From Spirochaeta thermophila DSM 6192 (GTDB lineage: Bacteria > Spirochaetota > Spirochaetia > Winmispirales > Winmispiraceae), in NCBI RefSeq assembly GCF_000147075.1, contig NC_014484.1, positions 310,001-374,000 of the forward strand: 64,000 nucleotides of DNA. The letters run 5' to 3'. Shown here piece after piece: positions 52,668 through 61,568 of this stretch (position 1 is the first letter of the stretch; each line of letters opens with the position of its first letter). The position numbers and the translations under genes were made by a program. A model generated the notes under the pieces. The model was not told the origin of the DNA, made no database searches, and saw only the letters and a list, made by a program, of their open reading frames with translations.

Positions 52668-54017
52668 ATGTATCGACTCGATGATCGTATCGTGGCACTC
52701 GCCACGCCGTGGGGTAGGAGCGCCATCGCGGTGATCAGGACCTCCGGTGTCGGATGCCTCGAGGCGCTCGATCCGCTCTTCAGGGGGAGGAAGAGGCCTT
52801 CTTCCATGAGAGGCTACTCCCTCGCCCATGGTGCCCTTGTGGATCCCGGGACCGGGGAGATGCTGGACGAGGTGCTCCTCGCGGTGTTCAGGGCGCCTCA
52901 CAGCTATACGGGGGAGGATGCGGCGGAGATATCCTGTCACGGCAGCCCCGCCGGAGTGGAGCGGATCATGCGGACCTTGCTCGCCCATGGGTTTCGGGCC
53001 GCCGAGCCTGGGGAGTTCACCTTGAGGGCCTTCCTCAACGGGAAGGTGGATCTCACCGAGGCGGAGGCGGTGCACGAGGTCGTTTCGGCTCGTACGGCGA
53101 ACGCGCACACCCTCGCCCTTCACCGGCTGGAGGGGAGGCTCCACGCACGCATCGATGCGATAAAGGAGAAGATCGCTTCCGTAGTGGCCGAGGTGGAGGT
53201 GCAACTCGACTACCCGGAAGAGGACGTCGAGCACCCGGTGAGCGCCCACCTCATCCAGGAGGCATTGCACGAGGTGGACGGGTTGCTCGCCACGTATCGG
53301 GTGGGAAGGCTCTACCGGGAGGGGGTCCGTGTGGTGCTCGCCGGAAGGACCAACGCGGGAAAGTCCTCGCTCTTCAACCTCTTTATGAGGGAGGACCGGG
53401 CCATCGTCTCGGAGGTGCACGGCACCACGCGTGACTACCTCGAAGGATGGATCTCGCTCAAGGGCGTGCCGGTGCTCCTCTACGACACAGCAGGGATCCG
53501 CGACGGGGGGGATCCTGTGGAAACGGAGGGGATCCGGCGGACGAGGGAGATCCTCTCCCATGCGGACGCGGTGATCTATCTGGTGGACGGCACCGAGGGC
53601 TTCTCCGAGGGGGAGGAAGCGCTCATCGCGGAGTTGGGTGCAGAGCGGCCCTTGATCCCGGTGTGGAACAAGGTGGATGCCTCGGCCGTGCTCCCCCCGC
53701 CGGAGGGGTTCATCCCGCTGAGCTGTCGTACGGGTGAGGGCTTTGCCCGGCTCGAGGAGACCCTCCATCGTGTCTTCCCCGAAGCGGAGGGGGGAGGAGC
53801 CGAGGTGGTGATCGATTCCGAGCGGCAGAGGGATGCCCTCGTGCGCTGCAGGGACTCCCTCGAGGGGGGGCTCGATGCCCTCTCCCGGGGAGCGCCGCTC
53901 GACGCCCTTGCCGTGTACCTCCACGACGCCATGGAGGCCCTCGGAGAGATCACGGGCGAGGTGACCCGCGAGGACATCCTGGAACGGATCTTCTCGTGTT
54001 TCTGTGTGGGAAAGTGA
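52668..54017 (+). CDS. mnmE: tRNA modification GTPase MnmE (TrmE)
   Basis: With MnmG installs (carboxymethyl)aminomethyl at wobble uridine 34 of certain tRNAs. 449 residues: N-terminal folate-binding domain (PWGRSAIAVIRTSG, PGEFTLRAFLNGKVDLTEAEAV), helical domain, and G domain with G1 AGRTNAGKSS (about 225-234), DTAGIRD near 274 and NKVD near 336. It ends in the essential FCVGK motif. First gene of mnmE-mnmG-rsmG, with seven bp to mnmG. Confidence 0.97.
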   Translation: MYRLDDRIVALATPWGRSAIAVIRTSGVGCLEALDPLFRGRKRPSSMRGYSLAHGALVDPGTGEMLDEVLLAVFRAPHSYTGEDAAEISCHGSPAGVERIMRTLLAHGFRAAEPGEFTLRAFLNGKVDLTEAEAVHEVVSARTANAHTLALHRLEGRLHARIDAIKEKIASVVAEVEVQLDYPEEDVEHPVSAHLIQEALHEVDGLLATYRVGRLYREGVRVVLAGRTNAGKSSLFNLFMREDRAIVSEVHGTTRDYLEGWISLKGVPVLLYDTAGIRDGGDPVETEGIRRTREILSHADAVIYLVDGTEGFSEGEEALIAELGAERPLIPVWNKVDASAVLPPPEGFIPLSCRTGEGFARLEETLHRVFPEAEGGGAEVVIDSERQRDALVRCRDSLEGGLDALSRGAPLDALAVYLHDAMEALGEITGEVTREDILERIFSCFCVGK

Positions 54018-54023
54018 GGGATC

Positions 54024-55883
54024 ATGGACGCTGATGTCATCGTCATAGGGGGCGGCCATGCGGGGATAGAGGCCGCCCTGGCGGCGAGCAGGTTGGGGTG
54101 CAGCACCGTGCTCATCACGCAGCTCCTGGACACCATCGGGAAGATGTCCTGCAATCCGGCCGTCGGGGGACTCGCCAAGGGGAACATCGTGCGCGAGGTG
54201 GATGCCCTGGGCGGCGAGATGGGGAGGCTCATCGACCGGACCATGATCCAGTTCCGTATGCTCAACAGGAGCAGGGGACCGGCGGTCCAGTGCCCCCGGG
54301 CGCAGGCGGACAAACAGGCCTATGCGCAGCGTGCCAAGTGGAGCCTCGAGCAGCAGAAGGGGCTCTTCCTCTTCCAGGACACGGTGGTGGACTTCGTGCT
54401 CGACGAGGCGGGAAGGGAGATCCGCGGGGTGGTGACCGAACGCGGGAGACGATTCCATGCGAGGAAGGTGGTCCTCACCACAGGGACCTTCATGGAGGCG
54501 AAGATCTTCATCGGTGAGTACGAGACGCCGGGGGGAAGGCTCGGCGAGCCGGCCGCGTGTGGACTGGGGGGCGTGCTCCGCCGTCTCGGGTTCACCGTGG
54601 GGAGGCTCAAGACGGGAACCCCTGCCCGGGTCCTTCGAAGCTCCCTCGACTTCTCCAAGATGCAGGAACAGCCCGGTGACGAGGAGATCATCCCCTTCTC
54701 CTTCTCCCATGACACCCTCGAGGTCCGTCAGGTCCCCTGCTACATCACCTTTACCACGCCCGAGACCCACAGGATCATCAGGGAGAATCTCCATAGGTCG
54801 CCCCTCTACGGCGGGAGGATCGTGGGGAGGGGGCCGAGGTACTGCCCTTCCCTCGAGGACAAGGTGGTGCGCTTCCCCGACCGGGACAGGCATCAGGTGT
54901 TCGTGGAGCCCGAGGGACTCTCGACCGAGGAGATGTACCTGAATGGCATTTCGTCCTCGCTCCCCGAGGAAGTGCAGGAGGCCTTCATCCACACCATCCC
55001 CGGACTGGAGCATGCGGTCATCATGCGCCCCGGGTATGCCGTGGAGTACGACTACGTGGAGCCCACCCAGCTCTATCCCACGTTGGAGACCAAGCGCATC
55101 CGGGGACTCTACATCGCAGGTCAGACCAACGGCACCTCGGGGTACGAGGAGGCGGGAGGCCAGGGGCTCGTCGCGGGGATCAACGCTGCACTCGCGTGCA
55201 GGGGAGAGCCCCCCCTCGTCCTGGGAAGGGACGAGGCCTACATAGGAGTCCTCATCGACGATCTGGTCACCAAGGGGACGAAGGAGCCCTATCGGATGTT
55301 CACCTCGCGCGCCGAGTACCGTCTCGCCCTGCGTCACGACACGGCCGACATCCGTCTCCTGGAGAAGGCCTACAGGATCGGTCTGCAATCCCGCGAGATG
55401 TTCGAGCGACTACAGGAGAAGATCCATGTCCTCGATGCGATAAAGGAACTCCTCCGTCAGCGACGGCTCGCCCAGGAAGAGGCCGAGCAGCGGAGGCTCC
55501 CCCAGCTCGCCCCCCACGTGGGCAAGCCGCTCTACCAGGTGCTCAAGGATCCCCGTGTCACGCTGGACGATCTGGCCTTCCTCGTACCCGAACTCTCGAA
55601 GTATCCCCGTCCGTGGGTGCGGACCGCCGAGATCGACGTGAAGTACGAGGGGTATCTCCTCAGGGAACAGCAGATGGTGGAGAAGTTCAGGAAGATGGAG
55701 GACATGAGGATCCCCGACCACTTCGACTACTCGGAGGTGGAGGGCCTTTCCTCCGAGGCGAGGGAGAAGCTCTCGACGATACGCCCCCTCTCCCTGGGAC
55801 AGGCCTCGCGCATCTCGGGGATCCGGAGTTCCGACATCGCGGTCCTCATGGTGTATCTCTCCCGATCGAGGAAGGCCCGGTGA
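54024..55883 (+). CDS. mnmG: tRNA modification enzyme MnmG (GidA)
   Basis: FAD-dependent partner of MnmE. 619 residues: FAD-binding loop [17 protein letters not shown] (about 8-24), [31 protein letters not shown] with the catalytic Cys region, [39 protein letters not shown], and [16 protein letters not shown]. Full length and typical. Its stop overlaps the rsmG start by one base. Confidence 0.97.
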   Translation: MDADVIVIGGGHAGIEAALAASRLGCSTVLITQLLDTIGKMSCNPAVGGLAKGNIVREVDALGGEMGRLIDRTMIQFRMLNRSRGPAVQCPRAQADKQAYAQRAKWSLEQQKGLFLFQDTVVDFVLDEAGREIRGVVTERGRRFHARKVVLTTGTFMEAKIFIGEYETPGGRLGEPAACGLGGVLRRLGFTVGRLKTGTPARVLRSSLDFSKMQEQPGDEEIIPFSFSHDTLEVRQVPCYITFTTPETHRIIRENLHRSPLYGGRIVGRGPRYCPSLEDKVVRFPDRDRHQVFVEPEGLSTEEMYLNGISSSLPEEVQEAFIHTIPGLEHAVIMRPGYAVEYDYVEPTQLYPTLETKRIRGLYIAGQTNGTSGYEEAGGQGLVAGINAALACRGEPPLVLGRDEAYIGVLIDDLVTKGTKEPYRMFTSRAEYRLALRHDTADIRLLEKAYRIGLQSREMFERLQEKIHVLDAIKELLRQRRLAQEEAEQRRLPQLAPHVGKPLYQVLKDPRVTLDDLAFLVPELSKYPRPWVRTAEIDVKYEGYLLREQQMVEKFRKMEDMRIPDHFDYSEVEGLSSEAREKLSTIRPLSLGQASRISGIRSSDIAVLMVYLSRSRKAR

Positions 55884-56527
55884 TGCAGGATCCCGCCTCC
55901 CTCCTCGACCGCGGGCTCGCCCTCCTCGGCCTCTCGCCCACCCCCTCCCAGCGCGCCGCCCTCCTCTCCTACCTCCACCTCCTCGCGGAGTGGGGTGCAC
56001 GCATCGATCTGGTCGCCGACCCTTCGCCCGAGGCCCTCGCGGTCCACCTGCTGGACTCCCTCGCTCCCCTCCCCCACCTCCGCGCGCTCCTCTCCTCCCC
56101 CCTCGCCGACCTGGGGAGCGGTGCGGGCCTTCCGGGCATCCCTCTCGCCATCATGAACCCCCACCTGGAGGTTCTCCTCGTGGAGGCACGCGGGAAGCGG
56201 GCCGTGTTCCTCGAGCACGTCCTCCTCTCCGTCGACCTCGCGCGGTGTACCGTCCTCCACGCCCGCCTCGAGGACCTCCCGCTCCACGTACCCTGTGCCG
56301 TTGCGCGCGCCTTTCTCCCCCTCTCGCCCGACACCCTCCCCCTCTACCTCCACCCCCTCTCCCCCGGTGCACACCTCCTCCTCTACAAGGGAAGGCTCGA
56401 GACCGCGCAGGAGGAGGCCCGCCTGCTCCGCCCTCATTTCGAGGAGGTGGAAGTCCTTCCCGTTTCGGTCCCGTTCCTCGATGCGCCCCGCAGCCTCATC
56501 GCAGCCAGGGGCAGACTCCTCGTGTGA
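55883..56527 (+). CDS. rsmG: 16S rRNA (guanine527-N7)-methyltransferase RsmG (GidB)
   Basis: 214-residue SAM-dependent methyltransferase of the small subunit. N-terminal helices (LLSYLHLLAEWGARIDLVAD, HLLDSLAPLPHL), SAM motif ADLGSGAGLPGIPLAI near 68-83, and VEARGKRAVFLEHV. Starts at ATG 55883 in an ATGA-type junction with mnmG, the classical gene order. C+A-rich codon use (strings of CTC/CCC) is stronger than in its neighbours. Confidence 0.93.
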   Translation: MQDPASLLDRGLALLGLSPTPSQRAALLSYLHLLAEWGARIDLVADPSPEALAVHLLDSLAPLPHLRALLSSPLADLGSGAGLPGIPLAIMNPHLEVLLVEARGKRAVFLEHVLLSVDLARCTVLHARLEDLPLHVPCAVARAFLPLSPDTLPLYLHPLSPGAHLLLYKGRLETAQEEARLLRPHFEEVEVLPVSVPFLDAPRSLIAARGRLLV

Positions 56528-56537
56528 CGTCTCATGC

Positions 56538-57908
56538 TCATACGGGATTGAGTGAGTCCACTTTCCTGAGATAGCCCATGAGGTCCTCTTTCCCCACCAG
56601 GTCGATGAGCCTCGCCTCCACGAACCGCTTCGCCTCATCCGAGAACGATCCTGCGCTCACGCAGATGCCCCGGTCCGCCCGCGTCTCCTTGAGCCGGGCG
56701 TGGAAGTCCCGCACTGCGAGCTCGCCGGTGGTCCCGGTGGTGCGGACGAAGCGGAAGAGGACCGTATCCTGCCACTGGCTCGTCTCCACCTCGCAGAGCA
56801 GGTCCGCATACTCGGAACGTTCTATGCTCATGTTGAGGATCCGTACGTATGCGCCGGGAAAGAAGGCCACCACCAGCTTCCTGCAGAGGGTGAGGAAATC
56901 GGGCGGCGAGGCGAGGAGGTAGGTCTGCAGGTTCTGGTTCTGCTGGAGCTCTCCGTACTTCTTGAGGAGGGCCTCCACGTCCTTGTAGTGCGGATTCGTG
57001 CGTTGGACGGCCCTCAGGTGTTCCACCGCCTTGCGGATCTCCTTCTGGTGGATGTAGGCCTGTGCAAGCCGGTACTCCATCTCGAGCCTGAGCTGGTTGT
57101 CCATACCGCGGTGGCGGACTCCTATCTCGAGGTCCTTGATCGCCCGCTCGTACCTGTGGAGACCCAGGTTGATCAGTCCGGCCCTGAAGCACGCCTGCGG
57201 TCCCCACTGTTCATCCACCCTGAGGTGGGTGAAGATGGAGAGGGCCTGTTCCTTCTGGCCCAGGTTCGCGAGACAGTCGGCATAGGCGAAGAGGAGCTCC
57301 TTGTCGTCGGGCATCTCGTTGAGGATGGCCCTGATGGAGGGGAGGGCCTCCTTGTATTTCCCGCTCCGGTGGAGGGCGAGGGAGAGGTAACGTCTCGTCT
57401 CGGGGTGTTCGGGTTGCTGGGCCGCCGCGGCAGAGAGGAGTTTCACCGCATGCTCGTAGGCCCCCCGCAGGTACTCCAGCGCCCCCATGTGGAAGCGCAC
57501 CTCGAAGGCCTCCGGCTTGAGGCTGTAGGCCACGGCGAAGGCCTGGTAGGCCTCCTCGTGGCGGCCCAGCCTGAAGGCGCACACCCCTCTTCGCACCTGG
57601 ACCTCGTACTCGTCGACCTTGGTCCTGTCGGTGACCCCTTCGGCGAGCACCTGGTAGAGCTTCAGCGCCTTCTCCCACTCCTGGTCCTCGAAGTAGGCCT
57701 CGGCGAGTACCACGAGGGCCTCGGGATCACGAGGGTTCTGGACGAGCCTTCGCTGGGCCTTCTTGAGGATCGTCTGCCTGTCGCGCCTCTTCTTTCGCTC
57801 CGCCTTTTTCTCGGGGTCGGAGAGGACGTAGAGGTTGAAATACACGGTCAGTATCACCAGGCCGACGAGGACGATGGCCGCGGGAAGCAGGAGAGGTAGC
57901 GCACCCAT
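56538..57908 (-). CDS. membrane-anchored TPR protein with C-terminal Mrr_cat-like domain
   Basis: 456 residues: one N-terminal TM helix (about 3-25, LLLPAAIVLVGLVILTVYFN), a basic coiled stretch (KKAERKKRRDRQ), about eight TPR-like repeats (about 60-310; e.g. AEAYFEDQEWEKALKLYQVLA, LGRHEEAYQAFAVAYSLKPE), and a C-terminal restriction-endonuclease-like domain (about 335-456) with GELAVRDFHARLKETRADRG and ICVSAGSFSDEAKRFVEARL then IDLVGKEDL. The Q-x-K catalytic pair is not obvious (VLFRFVR there), so nuclease activity is doubtful. ATG 57908 is six nt after a -10 box, without RBS. Function unknown. Confidence 0.75.
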   Translation of the reverse strand: MGALPLLLPAAIVLVGLVILTVYFNLYVLSDPEKKAERKKRRDRQTILKKAQRRLVQNPRDPEALVVLAEAYFEDQEWEKALKLYQVLAEGVTDRTKVDEYEVQVRRGVCAFRLGRHEEAYQAFAVAYSLKPEAFEVRFHMGALEYLRGAYEHAVKLLSAAAAQQPEHPETRRYLSLALHRSGKYKEALPSIRAILNEMPDDKELLFAYADCLANLGQKEQALSIFTHLRVDEQWGPQACFRAGLINLGLHRYERAIKDLEIGVRHRGMDNQLRLEMEYRLAQAYIHQKEIRKAVEHLRAVQRTNPHYKDVEALLKKYGELQQNQNLQTYLLASPPDFLTLCRKLVVAFFPGAYVRILNMSIERSEYADLLCEVETSQWQDTVLFRFVRTTGTTGELAVRDFHARLKETRADRGICVSAGSFSDEAKRFVEARLIDLVGKEDLMGYLRKVDSLNPV

Positions 57909-57914
57909 GAGACC

Positions 57915-57943
57915 ATTATCATGTCTTACACCCGGTAAGTCAA
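57915..57943 (-). promoter_or_regulatory. leaderless promoter of the TPR gene
   Basis: Minus strand TTGACT (57943-57938), 17-nt spacer, GATAAT (57920-57915), then GGTCTC and ATG 57908. Confidence 0.75.
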
Positions 57944-57986
57944 GGAAATCCCTCACACCTCGGAAGGCGCAGGTGTCGCCGTTCAT

Positions 57987-58015
57987 TTGTAATCCTCCGG
58001 ATCACCTGTTATACT
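57987..58015 (+). promoter_or_regulatory. leaderless promoter of the EAL gene
   Basis: TTGTAA (57987-57992), 17-nt spacer, TATACT (58010-58015), then seven nt and ATG 58023; no Shine-Dalgarno. Confidence 0.8.
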
Positions 58016-58022
58016 GTGTGGT

Positions 58023-59459
58023 ATGACACTCTCCGAGGTGGAACAGACCCTCAGGGATCACGGGGTCCCCGATGCCGTGGTCCAGCACATCCTGAAGACC
58101 CTGGTGGCGGCGAAACGGACGAAGGACGCCCTCGAGAAACTCAAGGAGGAATATCGCCAGGTGAGGCGTCTGGTGGATCAGAGCCCTGATACAGGGCTCC
58201 CCGTGCGGAAGGGGTTGGAACAGGACTTCTCGCGACTCACGGAGGAGGCCTCCCGTGAGGGGAAGAAGCTCGCCCTCTTCCTGATTCGGCTCGACGAGAA
58301 GTACGAGCGCATAGAGAACAGCAGGGACAGGAGCAGGGTCCTCCTCTTCAAGACCGCCCGTCGCATAAGGAGGGTGCTCCCCGGACTCTACCAGGGAGAC
58401 AGGCCGGAGGAGTTCCTGGGAGCGCGGCTCGTGAGCGGGGGCGAGGAGGCGGTGAGCCTGGGCAAGGAGATCTCGGATGTGGTGATGGTGCCCCAGGATC
58501 CTCCGGCGGAGGACATCCAGTTCGGCTGCTATGTGGGGATCGTGCTCTTCCCCGATCACGGGGAGGAGTGGCCCGCCCTCTTCGAGATGCTCCACATCGC
58601 CGTCGCCGAGGCCATGCGGGAGAAGGAGCGCGCGGTCCTCTACACGGGGGAGATCGGTCGACGGCACTTCGAGGAGGAACTGGTGCTCGAACACATGCGC
58701 CGGGTCCTCAGGGATGGGTTCGAGGAGTTCCACCTCGCCTACCAGCCCATCGTGGACAGGTCTCTCTCCATCGTGGGAGCCGAGGCCCTCATACGGTGGG
58801 ACAATCCCGCATTGGGGAGTGTCTCGCCGGCCCGGTTCATACCCCTCGCGGAGTCCACGGGGGACATTATGGCGATCGGACAATGGGTGCTCTACCGGGC
58901 CTGCAAGCAGCTCTCACTCTGGCACGCCCGGGGTTTCAGGGAGCTCTTCATCTCGGTGAATCTCTCGCCGCCGCAGTTCAAGCTTCACGACCTCGCCTTC
59001 CGGGTGGCCGGGATCCTCAAGTCCCTCGCCTTCGAAGGCAAGTTTCTCAAGCTGGAGGTCACCGAGGGGGTGCTCATGGATCACCCCGAGGAGGCGGTGG
59101 AGAAGATGAACGAGCTTCGGGCCATGGGGGTGAAGTTGTGCATCGATGACTTCGGTACGGGATATTCGTCGCTCGGGTACCTGCGCCGGTTCCCTTTCGA
59201 TACCCTCAAGATAGACAGGTCGTTCGTCGTGGGGGTGGAGGACGATCCCTCGCTGCAGGGTATCGTCCGGGCCATCATCGGAGTGGCGAGGGCGCTGGGG
59301 ATCAGCACCCTCGCCGAGGGGGTGGAGAACGAACGGCAGCTCGACTTTCTCATGGCCGAGGGGTGCGAGATGTTCCAGGGGTTCTACTTCGCGAGACCGG
59401 TGCCGCCCGAGGACTTCGAGCGGCTTCTCAGGGAAGGGGTCCGCGTCGCTCGGGCTTGA
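58023..59459 (+). CDS. EAL-domain cyclic-di-GMP phosphodiesterase with degenerate GGDEF
   Basis: Hydrolyses c-di-GMP to pGpG, influencing motility or surface behaviour. 478 residues: N-terminal coiled coil (about 1-55), a GGDEF-fold region (about 60-215) that keeps the frame (DTGLPVRKGLEQDFSRL, YVGIVLFPDHGEEWPALFEMLHIA) but has no GGDEF signature, and an EAL domain (about 225-478). Catalytic motifs are intact: EALIRW near 254, NLSPPQF, LEVTEG, IDDFGTGYSSLGYLRRFP, LKIDRSFV, AEGVEN and GFYFARP. Cytoplasmic. Divergent from the TPR gene. Confidence 0.92.
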   Translation: MTLSEVEQTLRDHGVPDAVVQHILKTLVAAKRTKDALEKLKEEYRQVRRLVDQSPDTGLPVRKGLEQDFSRLTEEASREGKKLALFLIRLDEKYERIENSRDRSRVLLFKTARRIRRVLPGLYQGDRPEEFLGARLVSGGEEAVSLGKEISDVVMVPQDPPAEDIQFGCYVGIVLFPDHGEEWPALFEMLHIAVAEAMREKERAVLYTGEIGRRHFEEELVLEHMRRVLRDGFEEFHLAYQPIVDRSLSIVGAEALIRWDNPALGSVSPARFIPLAESTGDIMAIGQWVLYRACKQLSLWHARGFRELFISVNLSPPQFKLHDLAFRVAGILKSLAFEGKFLKLEVTEGVLMDHPEEAVEKMNELRAMGVKLCIDDFGTGYSSLGYLRRFPFDTLKIDRSFVVGVEDDPSLQGIVRAIIGVARALGISTLAEGVENERQLDFLMAEGCEMFQGFYFARPVPPEDFERLLREGVRVARA

Positions 59460-59492
59460 CCTCGAGGCCGGGTCCGTGGTGTGGTTAAGGTG

Positions 59493-59948
59493 ATGAGCGT
59501 GCGGAGCCCGTGGGTGATCTGTCTCCTCGTGGTGGGTGTTGCAGGGGCGTGGGCACAGGGAGGCCCCGACCCGGTGGGAATGCTTGGCTGGGATCTCGCC
59601 CGGGCCTTCGAGGAACTGGGCGTGCCGGAGCGGGTGGAGGCGGTGAGGGGCGAGGAGGCCTGGCAGGACGACGTGGCCTTCGTGTACGGTGAGGGCCTTG
59701 TCCTCTTCTTCTGGCGTGAGAGGGTGTGGCAGGTGTTCGTGGGGGAGGGGTACGGGGGTGGAGTGGCGGGGATCGAGGTGGGGATGGCGTGGGAAGAGGC
59801 GGAGGCCTCGGTGGAGGGGAGACTCCTCCAGGAGGAGGGGGAGATCGCGGTGTTCGAGCTCCCCGACAGGGGCTTCCCGGTGAGGATGCAGGTGCTGCGG
59901 AAAGCGGGGAGGATCGAGGGTGTGTACGTCTATCGGGCGGACTTCTAG
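59493..59948 (+). CDS. small exported protein of unknown function
   Basis: 151 residues with a signal peptide (about 1-20, VICLLVVGVAGAWAQGG). The rest is two similar alpha-beta units: GMLGWDLARAFEELGVPERVEAVRGEE, VFYG-like strand VAFVYGEGLVLFFWRERVW, and GIEVGMAWEEAEASVEGRLLQEEGE ending VLRKAGRIEGVYVYRADF, i.e. a SmpA/OmlA-like repeat. It follows the EAL gene by 33 bp. Start chosen at ATG 59493 (weak AAGG); GTG 59481 or 59490 are possible. Confidence 0.65.
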   Translation: MSVRSPWVICLLVVGVAGAWAQGGPDPVGMLGWDLARAFEELGVPERVEAVRGEEAWQDDVAFVYGEGLVLFFWRERVWQVFVGEGYGGGVAGIEVGMAWEEAEASVEGRLLQEEGEIAVFELPDRGFPVRMQVLRKAGRIEGVYVYRADF

Positions 59949-59956
59949 CATGGCGT

Positions 59957-59995
59957 CCGGTCATGGATGACCGGTTGCGATAACATCCGGCGCAA
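59957..59995 (+). promoter_or_regulatory. two adjacent hairpins in front of aroDE
   Basis: CCGGTCAT-GG-ATGACCGG (59957-59974) is an 8-bp palindrome; TTGCG-N11-CGCAA (59975-59995) follows without a gap and ends inside the RBS AAGGAGG (59994-60000). They could act as operator, terminator or RBS-masking structure. No U-tract follows the first. Confidence 0.4.
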
Positions 59996-60004
59996 GGAGG
60001 CCTG

Positions 60005-61480
60005 ATGAGGGGCGGCGTCTGTCTTTCTCTCACCGGGAGAACGAGGAAAGAGGCGGAGACGCAGCTCGCCCGCTGGCGGGAGGAAGTGGATCTCCTGGAA
60101 GTGCGGGCGGATTGCATGGACGAGGGCGAGTGGGAGGGGCTGGGGGAGTGGGCGTCCGGTCTCGGGCTCCCCGCCATCCTCACGCTCAGGTCCGACAGGG
60201 ACGGTGGGTTCTTCGAGGGCACGGAGGACGTGCACGACGAGGCCCTGGGGGAGCTCATCCGTCAAGGGGGATGGGCGTACGTGGACGTGGAGGCGTGGGC
60301 GGCCGACTGGCTGGTGGACGAGGCCCGACGGCGTGGGATGTACGTGATACGATCGCGGCACGTGATGGATGGGGTGCCGGAGGACCTCGAGGACTGGATG
60401 GTCGAGACGGTAGGTCAGGGGCTCGTCCCCAAGGCGGCCTGCATGCTCGGGGGCACGGAGGACCTGCTCCGCCTCGTGCGGCTCCACCGGCGCCTCACTG
60501 CGAGGGGGCTTCCCCCCGGTTCCTACATCCTCCTCGGCATGGGTCCCTACGGTGTGCCCACACGGATCCTCTCCCTCGCATGGGGGAGTCTCCTCACCTT
60601 CACCTCTGATCCGGGGAGGACCGCGGCGCCGGGGCACCTCGACCCCGGCGTCATGGCGGATCTCTACCGGGTGCGGGAACTCTCCGAATCCACGGTGCTC
60701 TTCGGCGTGATCGGGAACCCTGTGCTCCATTCCCGTTCTCCTCACCTCCACAACCCCGTGTACAGGAGAGAGGGGATGGATGCGGTGTACCTCCCCATCC
60801 AGGTGGACGAGCTCGCGTCGTTCATGGACCTCGCCGACGAGCTTCCCCTCCAGGGCCTTTCGGTGACCATCCCTCACAAGGAGGGGGTGATTCCCTTCTT
60901 GACCGTCTGCGACCCCGTGGTCCAGGCGGTGGGTTCGTGCAACACCATGGTGAGGAGGGACGGCGGGTGGTTCGGGACGAGCACGGACGTGGAGGGCTTC
61001 CTCAGGCCGCTCCGCGAGGAGATCGCTCGGGGTGGGGATCCCGTGATGAAGGCGGCGGTGGTGCTGGGGGCGGGGGGCGCCGCCCGTGCGGTGGTGTACG
61101 GACTCGTCCAGGAAGGGTTCAGGGTCCTCGTCCTCAATCGCACGGAGGAGCGGGCGCGGGTCCTCGCCGGGGAGTTCGGGGTGGACTGGGGGGCCCTTTC
61201 CCCGGAGAGTGCGGAGCGCATGAGGGAGTTCAGGGGGCTCATCGTCCAGACCACGAGTGTGGGTATGGAGGGAAAGGAACCGGCCAGCCCTGTCCCGTGG
61301 TATCGTTTCGAGGGCGACGAGATCTGCTACGACATCGTCTACACCCCTCGCATCACCCCCTTTCTCGAAGCTGCCCGGCGGGCGGGATGCCGGATCATCA
61401 CGGGCGACAGGATGCTCGAGGCACAGGCCGAGGAACAGATGAGGCTCTTCGCCGCCCGATACAGGGAGTTGCGGGGGTAG
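60005..61480 (+). CDS. aroDE: bifunctional 3-dehydroquinate dehydratase / shikimate dehydrogenase
   Basis: Catalyses steps 3 and 4 of the shikimate pathway in one 491-residue chain. Residues about 1-215 are type I dehydroquinase (EVRADCMDEGEW, catalytic His in SRHVMDG near 119, Schiff-base Lys in VPKAACM near 142). Residues about 230-491 are NADP-dependent AroE: GNPVLHSRSPHLHN, VTIPHKEGV (Lys), GSCNTMVRRDG, FGTSTDVEGF (Asp), and GAGGAARAVVYGL for NADP. The order matches the plant enzyme and a minority of bacteria. AAGGAGG serves ATG 60005. Confidence 0.95.
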   Translation: MRGGVCLSLTGRTRKEAETQLARWREEVDLLEVRADCMDEGEWEGLGEWASGLGLPAILTLRSDRDGGFFEGTEDVHDEALGELIRQGGWAYVDVEAWAADWLVDEARRRGMYVIRSRHVMDGVPEDLEDWMVETVGQGLVPKAACMLGGTEDLLRLVRLHRRLTARGLPPGSYILLGMGPYGVPTRILSLAWGSLLTFTSDPGRTAAPGHLDPGVMADLYRVRELSESTVLFGVIGNPVLHSRSPHLHNPVYRREGMDAVYLPIQVDELASFMDLADELPLQGLSVTIPHKEGVIPFLTVCDPVVQAVGSCNTMVRRDGGWFGTSTDVEGFLRPLREEIARGGDPVMKAAVVLGAGGAARAVVYGLVQEGFRVLVLNRTEERARVLAGEFGVDWGALSPESAERMREFRGLIVQTTSVGMEGKEPASPVPWYRFEGDEICYDIVYTPRITPFLEAARRAGCRIITGDRMLEAQAEEQMRLFAARYRELRG

Positions 61481-61491
61481 GAGGACGGGGG

Positions 61492-61520
61492 TTCCCCCCC
61501 GCGGCCCGATCTGCTATACT
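61492..61520 (+). promoter_or_regulatory. possible promoter of the carboxynorspermidine operon
   Basis: TATACT (61515-61520) is a good -10 box; the -35 region at 61492-61497 (TTCCCC) is weak with a 17-nt spacer. Predicted leader about 41 nt. Confidence 0.4.
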
Positions 61521-61568
61521 CTTGTTCCTGTTTGAGTCTCGCTATCCCAGGACAAGAGGAGGACGCTC

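Noticed and set aside
51432-55388. 1318-codon open frame on the minus strand
   Set aside because: It is antisense to a lipoprotein gene, mnmE and mnmG, which have unmistakable motifs. Long empty antisense frames are expected at this G+C content, and its protein is Pro/His/Arg-rich without domains.
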